64,000 nucleotides of DNA from Lachnospiraceae bacterium UBA3273 (GTDB taxonomy: Bacteria; Bacillota; Clostridia; Lachnospirales; Lachnospiraceae), in assembly GCA_002362385.1 (NCBI GenBank), contig DEUB01000010.1, positions 1 to 64,000 of the forward strand, given 5' to 3'. How positions within the stretch are numbered: the stretch's first letter is position 1; each line of letters begins with the position of its first letter. Positions 45,165 to 53,557 of the stretch are shown piece after piece. The position numbers and the translations under genes were made by a program. Below the pieces are notes generated by a model. It made no database searches. It was not told the origin of the DNA and saw only the letters and a list, made by a program, of their open reading frames with translations.

Positions 45165-47693
45165 GTGAGAAGAATTTTTAAGAAGACGGGGGAACGCTCT
45201 CTGATATTTTGGGGAAATCTGGCGCTGCTTCTTTTAGTCATTGCGCTTGCAGGGATCAGCCTGCTTTCTGCCAGACGGATTCTTTTGGAAAATGCGCAGA
45301 AAACAGGGGAGGAAATTGCAAAAAGCTACAGGATGGAAGAAGAGCGTAACCTGGAATTATATCAGGCATTGCTTACGGTGGGCTCACAGTATGTGGAAGG
45401 AATGGTAAAACGGGGAGAAGATGAAACCCGTGTAACGGCCTGGCTGGAGGATTATTTCATAAAGCTTACAAAGACTACGGGCATGGAGCGGGTCGTACCG
45501 CGCGCCGTGGTAAACGGCAGGGTGCTTGCGGCGGGGCCGCACAGTTACGAGGAAACCGACGCAGGTCTGCTTACCTGGTATGAAGAGGCTCTTAAAGGAG
45601 ACGGAGAAATTATTTATACGGATGTATATACGGACAGTACCTATGATAAGCCGGTCATAACCATGGCAAAGGAATGCGGAGACAAAGAAACGGTCATTGC
45701 CTTTGATGTGTTTGCGGATAATTTCCGGATCTACGATAACTCCCAGATCCTTCCGGAAGGCAGCGTATATTTTTTGTGCGATGCCAAGGGAAACCCGTTG
45801 TATGACCAGATTTCGCCGGGGCGTGAAAAAAATATGGGAAAAAGCAGTATTCACGATTTATATCTGAGGATTCAGACAGATGAATTTGTGAATCCCAATC
45901 ATTTTTATTACACTCCCGAAGGCGATATTATGTCGGTTTATTATGAGGAAGAACCGAACGGCTGGATGTCGGTCCTTCTGATTCCCAATTCCTATCTGAT
46001 GGAGAGGTGGGAACGGCTGATCAGCCGGTATCTGGGCATTTTTATGCTCGTTTTATTGATCGTCGCTTTTATGTGGATGTGGCAGAAGCGGACGGAAAAC
46101 AGTAAAAAACGAATGGACGAAACGGTACAGATCCTGGGGAATCATTATTATGCCTTCTATCGGATCAACATAGAAAAAGAGACTTATGAGATGATAAAGG
46201 GCGCCGAATATGTAAAGGAGGTCCTGCCCCCCAGAGGCAGATATGAAGACCTTTTGGATATATTTGAAAAACTGATCAAAGAAGACGCCTATGATGAGTT
46301 TCTGGAAAAGTTTTCCATAAGAAATGTAAGAGAGCAGATCAAAAACGGAATAACGGATTTCGGAGGCGATTTCCGGCGGATTTTTGAAAACCAATGGAGA
46401 TGGGTAAACGTACATATGCTTTATGCGCCTTCTATCAGCAGGGATGAGGCGGTGCTGTGCTTCAGAGAGGTAGAGGAGGAGAAACAGCGTCAGCTGCGGC
46501 AGATGAGCCTGTTGGAAGATTCCCTGAAAGCCGCCCATGCCAGCGACGAATCCCAGAAACGGTTTTTCTCCGGCATCAGTCATGATATGAGGACACCTTT
46601 AAATATCATTATCGGTATGTCGGAGGTCGCGGGAAAATGTGCGGAGGATACGGAGCGTGTAAAAAATTATCTCCAAAAGATCCACTATTCCAGCAAGCAG
46701 CTTCTGGGGCTGATCAATCATATTCTGGAAGTGTCCCGGCTGGATCAGGGAATGTATCTGCAAAACGAATCGTTTAACATAAGGGAAAAAATGGCCCGTA
46801 GTGTGGATGCCTTTGAAGTTCAGGCAAAGGAAGAAAAAAAGGAGCTGCATTTTACATATAATATAAAGCATGAAGAGGTACGGGGCGATATAACAAGGCT
46901 TTATCAGATCGTCAGCAATCTGTTGTCCAATGCCATGTCCTTCACAAAAGAAGGGGACAGTATAACGGTAGCTCTGAATGAAATATATAATCAGGAATAT
47001 ACCAGATACCAGATTATTGTTTCGGATACCGGGGTAGGTATGAGCCGGAAAGTAAAGGAACGGTTCTGTCAGTCCGATATACAAAAGAGCGGCTTCGATT
47101 CCAACGATACAGGGGAGCTGGGATTGATGATCGTAAAAAATGTTGTATCTCTTATGAACGGCGAAATTAATATAGAAAGCGCTTTGGGAGAAGGAACTGC
47201 CGTCACGGTTACCCTGCCTTTTGAGAGACCGGATCTTCCAAAGAATGAAGAAACAAAAAAGGCGGATGAAGAAGAGTTTACCCTTGAGGGCAGAAGGATT
47301 TTGCTTGCGGAGGATTATGAACTGAACAGGGAACTGGCCACGGATATATTAACGATGTGTAAGGCTCTGGTAGTACCGGCAAAGAACGGAAAAGAGGCAT
47401 TGGATATTTTTGCGGCTTCCGATGAATTTTCCTTTGACGCTATATTGATGGATATGCAGATGCCGGTCATGGACGGCTGTCAGGCTGCGGAAAAGATCAG
47501 GAGCCTTGACCGGGCAGACGCAGGAATCGTTCCCATTGTAGCCGTTACGGCAAATACTTTTGCAGAGGACATTTCCCGCACCACGAAAGCGGGCATGAAT
47601 GCCCATATTGCAAAACCCATCGATATCCGGATTTTATGTACGACATTGATGGAACTTTTAGGCGGACAGACAGAGCAGGGGAATGGAAGGTAA
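45165..47693 (+). CDS. Membrane hybrid histidine kinase with one receiver domain
   Basis: 842 residues from a GTG start with GGGAG seven bases upstream. Two helices (about 13-33 and 285-305) enclose an extracellular dCache-type sensor of about 250 residues. Then a PAS-like segment (about 315-440), HisKA with His in FFSGISHDMRTPLNI, HATPase_c (N box YQIVSNLLSNAMSF, G1 SDTGVGM, G2 TGELGLMIV) and a C-terminal REC with Asp in AILMDMQMPVMDG (near 760). No Hpt domain. The next gene begins 20 bases downstream, so it is probably the operon leader for the REC-HD-GYP and Hpt proteins. Confidence 0.93.
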   Translation: MRRIFKKTGERSLIFWGNLALLLLVIALAGISLLSARRILLENAQKTGEEIAKSYRMEEERNLELYQALLTVGSQYVEGMVKRGEDETRVTAWLEDYFIKLTKTTGMERVVPRAVVNGRVLAAGPHSYEETDAGLLTWYEEALKGDGEIIYTDVYTDSTYDKPVITMAKECGDKETVIAFDVFADNFRIYDNSQILPEGSVYFLCDAKGNPLYDQISPGREKNMGKSSIHDLYLRIQTDEFVNPNHFYYTPEGDIMSVYYEEEPNGWMSVLLIPNSYLMERWERLISRYLGIFMLVLLIVAFMWMWQKRTENSKKRMDETVQILGNHYYAFYRINIEKETYEMIKGAEYVKEVLPPRGRYEDLLDIFEKLIKEDAYDEFLEKFSIRNVREQIKNGITDFGGDFRRIFENQWRWVNVHMLYAPSISRDEAVLCFREVEEEKQRQLRQMSLLEDSLKAAHASDESQKRFFSGISHDMRTPLNIIIGMSEVAGKCAEDTERVKNYLQKIHYSSKQLLGLINHILEVSRLDQGMYLQNESFNIREKMARSVDAFEVQAKEEKKELHFTYNIKHEEVRGDITRLYQIVSNLLSNAMSFTKEGDSITVALNEIYNQEYTRYQIIVSDTGVGMSRKVKERFCQSDIQKSGFDSNDTGELGLMIVKNVVSLMNGEINIESALGEGTAVTVTLPFERPDLPKNEETKKADEEEFTLEGRRILLAEDYELNRELATDILTMCKALVVPAKNGKEALDIFAASDEFSFDAILMDMQMPVMDGCQAAEKIRSLDRADAGIVPIVAVTANTFAEDISRTTKAGMNAHIAKPIDIRILCTTLMELLGGQTEQGNGR

Positions 47694-47712
47694 AACTTCA
47701 GAAAGGAGAAGT

Positions 47713-48801
47713 ATGAGAGACAAAGTTCTAATTGTGGATGATGAAGAGACAAACAGGGAGATCCTGAAACTGATGCTGGAGGATGAATATAAGATCGTCC
47801 TGGCTGAGGATGGGGAGGAGGCTCTCGGGATAATCGGTCAGCAGCAGGCAGAAATAGCCATTGTACTTCTGGATCTGATCATGCCGAAGAAAGACGGCTT
47901 TGAAGTGCTGGAGGTGCTGAAAAAGAACAGATGGATGGATAATATGGCCGTTCTGATCATCAGCGGGGATTCTTCTGTGGATACAGAAGCCAGATGCTTT
48001 GACTATGGCATATCTGATTTTATCAAAAAGCCCTTTGACAATAATCTGGTCAGACAGAGGGTGCGGAATATCGTTGAGCTGTTTTTGTACAAAAATCATC
48101 TTGAGGATAAAATCGAAGAACAGACGGAGGTCTTGAGGAAGCAGTATAAGCTTTTGCACAAGCAGGCTGAGGAACTCCGGGAAAATAAATTCAAGATCAT
48201 TGATATTCTGGGTACTGTGGTGGAATACCGCAATTTGGAGAGCGGAGAACATATAAACAGGGTAAAAGGATTTACAAAGATCCTGGCAGAGGAAATGATG
48301 AGGGAATATCCAGAGTACGGATTGCGGGCGGCGGATGTGGAAATGATTTCTTCGGCGGCAGCTCTTCATGACATCGGGAAGATCGCCATACCGGACCACA
48401 TACTGTTAAAACCGGGAAAACTTACCAAGGAAGAATTTGAAGTGATGAAAGCCCATACTACAAAGGGCTGTGAAATCCTGGACAGCGTAGAAGGGGCGTG
48501 GGATGAAGAATATGGAAGGGTCAGCTATGAAATATGCCGTCATCACCATGAGAGGCATGACGGAAGAGGATATCCCGACGGACTTAAAGGGGATGAAATA
48601 CCAATTTCGGCCCAGCTTGTTTCCGTTGCGGACGTATATGACGCGCTGGTAACGGAAAGGGTCTACAAGAGCGCTTTTTCCAAGGAGGAGGCATTTTCCA
48701 TGATCCAAAAAGGGGAATGCGGTACATTTTCTCCAAAGCTGTTAAAATGCTTTGAAAATGTGCGGAAGGATTTCGAGGAACTGGCGGATAAGCAGAAATA
48801 G
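47713..48801 (+). CDS. Response regulator with HD-GYP cyclic-di-GMP phosphodiesterase domain
   Basis: 362 residues. REC (about 1-118, phospho-Asp in VLLDLIMPKKDG) is joined by a coiled-coil (about 120-155) to an HD-GYP domain. The catalytic motifs are intact: AALHDIGKIAIPDHIL, CRHHHERHDGRGYPDGLKG and DVYDALV. HD-GYP enzymes hydrolyse cyclic di-GMP. ATG 47713 is chosen for AAGGAGAAG; a frame open further upstream starts within the previous gene. It lies between a hybrid kinase and an Hpt protein, which suggests the three form a phosphorelay. Confidence 0.94.
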   Translation: MRDKVLIVDDEETNREILKLMLEDEYKIVLAEDGEEALGIIGQQQAEIAIVLLDLIMPKKDGFEVLEVLKKNRWMDNMAVLIISGDSSVDTEARCFDYGISDFIKKPFDNNLVRQRVRNIVELFLYKNHLEDKIEEQTEVLRKQYKLLHKQAEELRENKFKIIDILGTVVEYRNLESGEHINRVKGFTKILAEEMMREYPEYGLRAADVEMISSAAALHDIGKIAIPDHILLKPGKLTKEEFEVMKAHTTKGCEILDSVEGAWDEEYGRVSYEICRHHHERHDGRGYPDGLKGDEIPISAQLVSVADVYDALVTERVYKSAFSKEEAFSMIQKGECGTFSPKLLKCFENVRKDFEELADKQK

Positions 48802-48854
48802 GGGCCGGTAAAAGTGCAGATACCCCAAAAATAAAAAGAAATGGAGAGAAAAAA

Positions 48855-49211
48855 GTGGAAATTAGTAATTACATCGATTTAGAAGACGCAGCAGAAAGAT
48901 TTATGAAAAATGACGACCTGTTTAAAAAGTTTTTATTTCGTTTTCCGGCAGAAGAGGGTTTCCACGATCTTTTTAACCTTTTAGATGAGGGAAAAATTGA
49001 AGAGGCTTTTAAGGTGGCTCATTCCCTGAAGGGAGTAGCGGCCAATCTGGCGCTGAAATCCCTCAATGAGGCGTTAAAGCCCATATCGGATATTCTGAAG
49101 GCAAAGGCAATGCCGGGAGAAGACGAGATCAACAGGCTGAAGGACGCATATGAGGATGTGCTCCAGCTTATTGTGGAGATCGAGCTGGAGGGGAAGACGC
49201 TGTTTTCATAA
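48855..49211 (+). CDS. Free-standing histidine phosphotransfer (Hpt) protein
   Basis: 118 residues from a GTG start with GGAGAG upstream. The Hpt helical bundle carries the phosphorylated His in VAHSLKGVAANLAL. Such proteins relay phosphate from receiver domains of hybrid kinases to other response regulators. It lies in the same operon as a hybrid kinase and a REC-HD-GYP protein, both of which lack an Hpt domain. Confidence 0.92.
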   Translation: MEISNYIDLEDAAERFMKNDDLFKKFLFRFPAEEGFHDLFNLLDEGKIEEAFKVAHSLKGVAANLALKSLNEALKPISDILKAKAMPGEDEINRLKDAYEDVLQLIVEIELEGKTLFS

Positions 49212-49280
49212 GAAAATGTATAACCGGGCGGATTATGGTAAATACTGATACCGACTATAAATTAGGAGGGATGGTATTTT

Positions 49281-49469
49281 ATGGGAAATTCGAATATGCC
49301 TATGGGTTTTACTTTTTCCATGTCAGCAAATGAAAAAGCGATGAATAACTTTGCCAGAATGAACGAAGAGGAGAGGGCAAGGGTTATAGAGAAGGCTAGG
49401 AACGTGTCTTCCAAGCATGAGATGGAGAAGCTGATACAGGATTTGGGAGAGAGGGATAAATTTTTTTAA
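49281..49469 (+). CDS. Small hypothetical protein of 62 residues
   Basis: Starts MGNSNMPMGFTFSMSANEKA and is otherwise charged and helical (NEEERARVIEKARNVSSKHE). AGGAGGG is upstream. No membrane segment or known motif. It ends the phosphorelay operon and is directly followed by palindromic element C. Similar short proteins ending in an acidic/basic helix are common in Lachnospiraceae, but no function is known to me. Confidence 0.7.
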   Translation: MGNSNMPMGFTFSMSANEKAMNNFARMNEEERARVIEKARNVSSKHEMEKLIQDLGERDKFF

Positions 49470-49470
49470 A

Positions 49471-49787
49471 GAGACGGGGCGCGTTGTCCGTACAGAGTAA
49501 AGCGGGCGGGTCCGTCATGGGAAAAACCTTTCCGTTTTTTATAATCATACTGCAAACCGGGATTTTTCTAACAGCCCGCGGCGGGGGCTTCCGGCAAGCC
49601 TGCGGCCGCCGTCAATGCGGCATCCGTGCCGCGTGACGGCTAAATTGCCATCCGTGGCAATTTGCCTTGGGTTTTGGGCGGACTGTAAGAAAAATCCCGG
49701 TTTGCAGTAGTGGATTATGAAAAACGGAAAGGTTTTTCCCATGACGGACCCGCCCCGCTTTACTCTGTAGGGACAACGACGCCCCTC
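49471..49787 (+). repeat. Large palindromic element, copy C
   Basis: It begins one base after the stop codon of the 62-residue gene. Outer arms (about 49471-49549 and 49708-49787) pair with few mismatches but do not resemble the outer arms of A or B. The core 49550-49707 has the same order and polarity as copy A: CTGCAAA, TTTTTCTAACAG, hairpin GCGGCATCCGTGCCGC closed by CCGTCA/TGACGG, hairpin AAATTGCC/GGCAATTT, CTGTAAGAAAAA, TTTGCAG. Together with the PadR promoter it fills most of the 49470-49892 gap. Confidence 0.85.
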
Positions 49788-49831
49788 ACTTAAAATCATT
49801 TTTCGGTTTCGGATTTTTCTTTATGGGATTA

Positions 49832-49880
49832 TTGACAGAATATTATTATTGTAATAGTATGTATTTAGTATTACTAAATA
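49832..49880 (+). promoter_or_regulatory. Promoter with palindromic operator of the second PadR operon
   Basis: TTGACA (49832-49837), 17 bases, TAGTAT (49855-49860). The perfect 19-base palindrome TATTTAGTATTACTAAATA (49862-49880) covers the expected start and lies just before the ribosome site. It probably binds the PadR protein encoded next. Confidence 0.7.
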
Positions 49881-49892
49881 GGTGGTGAGTAT

Positions 49893-50234
49893 TTGCAGGG
49901 GCGCTATGAACAGCAGATGAAAAAAGGGGTTTTGGAAATGCTTGTTTTGAAACAGCTGGAAAAAGAGGAACGGTACGGGTATCAGCTGATCAGTCAGCTG
50001 CGGGATAAAAGCGGCGGTATGTTTTCGTTAAAGGAAGGGACGCTTTATCCGATTCTGTACAGGCTTGAGGATGACGGGCTTTTGGTAAGCCGGTGGAGCC
50101 AGCCTAAGGGGAAGGAAGTTTCCAGAAAATATTATGTGATCACGGAAGAAGGAAAAGAAGGGCTGAAAGAATTGGCGGCCCTTTGGCAGAGCTTTTCCGG
50201 ACAGGTATCAAAAATGATGGAGGAAGAGGCATGA
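49893..50234 (+). CDS. PadR-family transcriptional regulator
   Basis: 113 residues from a TTG start behind GGTGGTGAG. The helix-turn-helix and wing are typical (GYQLISQLRDKSGGMFSLKEGTLYPILYRLEDDG). The C-terminal helix is short. Its stop overlaps the next start (ATGA). It is a second PadR-HAAS pair in this window, not closely similar to the first. Confidence 0.93.
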   Translation: MQGRYEQQMKKGVLEMLVLKQLEKEERYGYQLISQLRDKSGGMFSLKEGTLYPILYRLEDDGLLVSRWSQPKGKEVSRKYYVITEEGKEGLKELAALWQSFSGQVSKMMEEEA

Positions 50235-50881
50235 ATCGGGAAAAGTATATTAAGGCAGTGCTTAAGAAGTTAAGATGCGGCGGCAAAAAGAAAAAAGAAA
50301 TACAAAGAGATCTGGAGTCTGATATATCCGGCTCTTTGGAAAACGGGGAAAGTCTTGAGGATATCATGGCGCGGATGGGCAGTCCGGCTTCCCTGGCGGG
50401 AGAGTTTAACGAGAATTTTTCAAAAGAAGAGATCATGGCCTTCAGAAGGCGGAAAGGTCTTATGATCGCCGGTGTTTTGACAGGCGTTCTGGCCGTTATT
50501 CTGCTTTTGGGGTTTTATGCTCTTCCCAAAAACTATCCTATGGGAAAAAGCGGCAATTTTACGGAGGAGGAAGTGACAGAGCAGACAAAAACGGTCATTT
50601 CTTTCTTTAATGACGAAGATTATGAAGCGATTCAGGAAATGTGCGCTTCAGAGTCCATGAAGCAGGCCATGACAGAAGAAAAGCTTTCGGAAGTAAAGAA
50701 AATGTTCGGGGAAGACTGGGGCGCATTTGTGAACTACGGAAATATATATTTAGGGGAAGTTATTCAGATGGGAAAGACCTATGCGGTAGTGCAGATAAAC
50801 GCCACCTATGAAAATACGGGAATTACCTATACCCTGATGTTTGATAAAGAGATGAGGCTTTGCGGATTTTATATGAAATAG
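50231..50881 (+). CDS. HAAS-domain membrane protein with C-terminal DUF3887 domain
   Basis: 216 residues from ATG 50231. The N-terminal HAAS module (about 1-68: KAVLKKLRCGGKKKKEIQRD, then MGSPASLAGEFNE) precedes one membrane helix (about 77-98). The extracytoplasmic part (about 105-216) matches the DUF3887 pattern (EQTKTVISFFNDEDYEAI). It overlaps padR by four bases, so it is coupled to it. The DUF3887 part could bind a ligand or another envelope protein; no activity is known. Confidence 0.85.
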   Translation: MNREKYIKAVLKKLRCGGKKKKEIQRDLESDISGSLENGESLEDIMARMGSPASLAGEFNENFSKEEIMAFRRRKGLMIAGVLTGVLAVILLLGFYALPKNYPMGKSGNFTEEEVTEQTKTVISFFNDEDYEAIQEMCASESMKQAMTEEKLSEVKKMFGEDWGAFVNYGNIYLGEVIQMGKTYAVVQINATYENTGITYTLMFDKEMRLCGFYMK

Positions 50882-50910
50882 GCAATAGGTTTTTGGAAGG
50901 AGGAAAAGCT

Positions 50911-51246
50911 GTGAACGGAAGAGTGATCGGTTATGTTATATGGTTTCTGTTGGGACTTCTTTTTACAGTCAGAGGAATTTATTGTATGTCCGCCAAAAAA
51001 GAGATTCCCTTCGGCTTCTGGGCAAATGCGGATACAGCGCCCGTTTCCGATGTAAAGGCTTATAACCGTGCGCTGGGAAAGCTGTTTGTAGCAGCCGGGC
51101 TTTCCTTCATGGCGCTGGGGCTTCCTTTGCTGGGCGGGCAGAATTCCCCGGGGATCGTGTTTTCCGTGATCGGAAGTCTTTTGTGGTGTATTGTCATAAT
51201 GGCCGTTTATACCGTAGGGATCGAGGGGAAATACCGCAAAAAATGA
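50911..51246 (+). CDS. Small membrane protein, DUF3784-like
   Basis: 111 residues from a GTG start with AAGGAGGAAAA upstream. Three helices (about 6-23, 50-70, 78-98); the cytoplasmic loop contains FWANADTAPVSDVKAYNRAL. It resembles DUF3784-type small membrane proteins of Firmicutes, a tentative assignment. It lies in the same direction 29 bases after the HAAS gene and before an SdpI-like gene. Confidence 0.65.
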   Translation: MNGRVIGYVIWFLLGLLFTVRGIYCMSAKKEIPFGFWANADTAPVSDVKAYNRALGKLFVAAGLSFMALGLPLLGGQNSPGIVFSVIGSLLWCIVIMAVYTVGIEGKYRKK

Positions 51247-51313
51247 CGACGCGGGAAGAACGATGAAGAGGGCGGCAGAAATGCTTTAGAATGAGAAAGG
51301 CAGGACGAAAAGA

Positions 51314-51691
51314 ATGGGCTTCTGGATCTTTATGGTAATCATGAATTTGATGATCCCTCTGATGATGATCGTTTTCGGAAAAATATTTTTAAAAAATCCG
51401 CCAAAGGAAATAAACGGAGTGTACGGATACCGTACAGGGCGTTCTATGAAAAATAAAGACACATGGGATTTTGCGCACCGGTATTTCGGCAGGCTCTGGC
51501 TGAAGGGCGGTCTGATCCTTCTGCCGGTTTCCTTTGTGATCATGCTGTTTGTGCTTGGGAAAAATGAGGATATCGTGGGAACGGTTGGGGGAATTCTCTG
51601 TTTCCTTCAGACGATTCCCCTGATCGGCGCAATTTTCCCGACGGAAAAGGCGCTAATAAAGGAATTTGATGCAGAGGGAAGAAAAAGATAA
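51314..51691 (+). CDS. SdpI-family membrane protein
   Basis: 125 residues with three or more helices. The segment GVYGYRTGRSMKNKDTWDFA followed by HRYFGRLW is the hallmark of the C-terminal half of SdpI. SdpI of Bacillus subtilis gives immunity to the toxin SdpC and controls its own regulator. Here it is the last gene of a PadR module, with no toxin gene in view, so a role in immunity is inference. Confidence 0.85.
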   Translation: MGFWIFMVIMNLMIPLMMIVFGKIFLKNPPKEINGVYGYRTGRSMKNKDTWDFAHRYFGRLWLKGGLILLPVSFVIMLFVLGKNEDIVGTVGGILCFLQTIPLIGAIFPTEKALIKEFDAEGRKR

Positions 51692-51802
51692 GAAAAAGAT
51701 AAGAAAAACAGCCGGAATCTGCGGCCGGACAGGAATAGGGAAGGGCAGGAAAAAATACAGATAAATGCGCTGTATCTGCCTGAAAGAACTATTGCGGCAC
51801 AG

Positions 51803-51832
51803 TTGACGGCTGTCTTTATTTTGTGATAAAAT
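51803..51832 (+). promoter_or_regulatory. Possible promoter of the second Hpt gene
   Basis: TTGACG (51803-51808), 18 bases, TAAAAT (51827-51832), about 65 bases before ATG 51896. Confidence 0.45.
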
Positions 51833-51895
51833 AAGTATGTTGATTGCGTGAATATTATAGATGTTTTTGTGAATATAAATTTAAGGGAAAGAGGA

Positions 51896-52282
51896 ATGGA
51901 TATGGATGCAGATTTTAGAAGACAGCTTGAGGAAAACGGCGCGGATGTTGATATGACGTTAAAGCGCTTTATGGGTAACGAAGCCATATATATGAAATTT
52001 ATCATGAAGTTTCTTGATGATAAAAGCTATGGAAATATAAAAGAAAGTTTGGGAAAGTGTGATTACGAGGAGGTGTTTAAAAGTGCGCATACCCTGAAAG
52101 GCGTTACGGCCAATCTGGGTCTGGACCCTATCACTTCCGTCTCATCACAGATATGTGAGCTTTTAAGGGGGAAAACCAATCAGGACGGGGATGTGGATAC
52201 GGATCAATTAAATGAGCTGTGGGAGCAGCTGGAAGAAATTTACGGTCGTTTCCAGAAGATTTTAATTGAAAATAAGCAGTAG
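51896..52282 (+). CDS. Free-standing Hpt protein
   Basis: 128 residues. The phosphorylated His lies in AHTLKGVTANLGL. ATG 51896 has AGAGG close upstream; ATG 51902 is an alternative. It stands alone between the PadR module and a REC-HD-GYP gene, and is homologous to the Hpt at 48855 (shared motifs and the KSAHTLKG region), which suggests a duplication of phosphorelay parts. Confidence 0.9.
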   Translation: MDMDADFRRQLEENGADVDMTLKRFMGNEAIYMKFIMKFLDDKSYGNIKESLGKCDYEEVFKSAHTLKGVTANLGLDPITSVSSQICELLRGKTNQDGDVDTDQLNELWEQLEEIYGRFQKILIENKQ

Positions 52283-52401
52283 AGAAGAGAAAGAGACGGA
52301 ATTTGGAAGGGAACAGAAATCAATTGACATTTATAGCGAAAAATGGTACTTTGAAGTTATAAACATTTGCAGAACTGAATGAAGGAAAACGAGGAAATAT
52401 C

Positions 52402-53484
52402 ATGGATAAACAACAGATTTTAATCGTTGATGACGAAGAAGTCAACCGCGCAATACTCAGCGGGGTTTTTGAGAGCGAGTATGACATTATCGAAGCCGCT
52501 AACGGGCAGGAGGCCACGGCGGAGTTAGAAAACAGTTCCAATATCGTATTGATCTTATTGGATGTTGTAATGCCGGTCATGGATGGATTTGGTGTGCTCC
52601 AGTATATGAAGGAGCACGATCTGTTAGAGAAGATTCCTGTCATATTGATCACAGGCGAAAAGATCATGGACAGTGACGACCAGGCATATGCCTTTGGCGT
52701 TGCGGACGTTATGCACAAGCCTTTTTATCCGCATATTGTAAAGCGGAGGGCCAAAAATATCATTGAGCTTTACCAGAATAAGCATAACATGGAGCTGCGG
52801 TTAAAGGAGCAGGAAGAAGCCATTCTTGCCCAGGAAAAGAAGATCCGTGAGAACAACGAATTTATGATCGACGCCTTAAGCTCGGTAGTAGAGTTCAGAA
52901 GCTTAGAGACAGGAGAGCATATCAGACGTATAAAATATTTCACAAGGATCATGCTCAAGTATATGATGAAGTATTTTCCCAAGTACGGATTAACGCCCGA
53001 CCAGGTGGATGAGATCGCCAGGGCTGCGGCGCTTCATGATATAGGTAAGATCGGCATATCCGATTCCATCCTCTTAAAGCCCGGAAAGCTTACGGAGGAA
53101 GAGTTCGAAGTGATGAAGACCCATACCACGATCGGATGCGACATACTGGAGAAGTTCCGGGGAAACCAGACGGAGGAGTTTTACCGGTATTGCTATGATA
53201 TCTGCCGTTATCATCACGAAAGGTGGGACGGTAACGGTTATCCCGACCATTTAGTGGGAGATGAAATTCCGATCAGTGCACAAATCGTTGCCATTGCAGA
53301 CGTTTACGATGCCTTGGTAAGCACAAGAGTATATAAAAGCGCATACGCTAACAACATTGCGTATGATATGATCATGAACGGCGAATGCGGACAGTTTTCG
53401 CCGGATGTACTGGAGTGTTTCGCGCTTGCCAAAGTGGATTTCTTTAACATTGTAGAAGTCATTAAAATGTTTAATTTTTCTTGA
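52402..53484 (+). CDS. Response regulator with HD-GYP cyclic-di-GMP phosphodiesterase domain
   Basis: 360 residues, similar to the protein at 47713. REC Asp is in LILLDVVMPVMDG; the coiled-coil linker is about 120-155; HD-GYP motifs are intact (AALHDIGKIGISDSIL, CRYHHERWDGNGYPDHL, ADVYDALVS). Possible promoter TTGACA (52324-52329) with a poor -10 about 50 bases before the start. It is followed by a hairpin at 53499 and a soluble kinase gene. Confidence 0.94.
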   Translation: MDKQQILIVDDEEVNRAILSGVFESEYDIIEAANGQEATAELENSSNIVLILLDVVMPVMDGFGVLQYMKEHDLLEKIPVILITGEKIMDSDDQAYAFGVADVMHKPFYPHIVKRRAKNIIELYQNKHNMELRLKEQEEAILAQEKKIRENNEFMIDALSSVVEFRSLETGEHIRRIKYFTRIMLKYMMKYFPKYGLTPDQVDEIARAAALHDIGKIGISDSILLKPGKLTEEEFEVMKTHTTIGCDILEKFRGNQTEEFYRYCYDICRYHHERWDGNGYPDHLVGDEIPISAQIVAIADVYDALVSTRVYKSAYANNIAYDMIMNGECGQFSPDVLECFALAKVDFFNIVEVIKMFNFS

Positions 53485-53498
53485 TGAAACGGATAGCA

Positions 53499-53535
53499 GG
53501 CAGCAAAAAATCAGAAGTTTTTTGCTGCCCTTTTA
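53499..53535 (+). terminator. Hairpin between the REC-HD-GYP and PAS-kinase genes
   Basis: GGCAGCAAAAAA-TCAGAAG-TTTTTTGCTGCC is a perfect 12-bp stem, followed by CTTTTACTT. The T tract is interrupted, so it may be a weak terminator or attenuator upstream of the chemosensory genes. Confidence 0.65.
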
Positions 53536-53557
53536 CTTGTGTCCGGGGAGGAATATT

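Noticed and set aside
51692..51895. Gene in the gap before the second Hpt
   Set aside because: No start with a ribosome site and only a minor ATACAG/CTGTAT repeat; the gap seems to hold the promoter at 51803.
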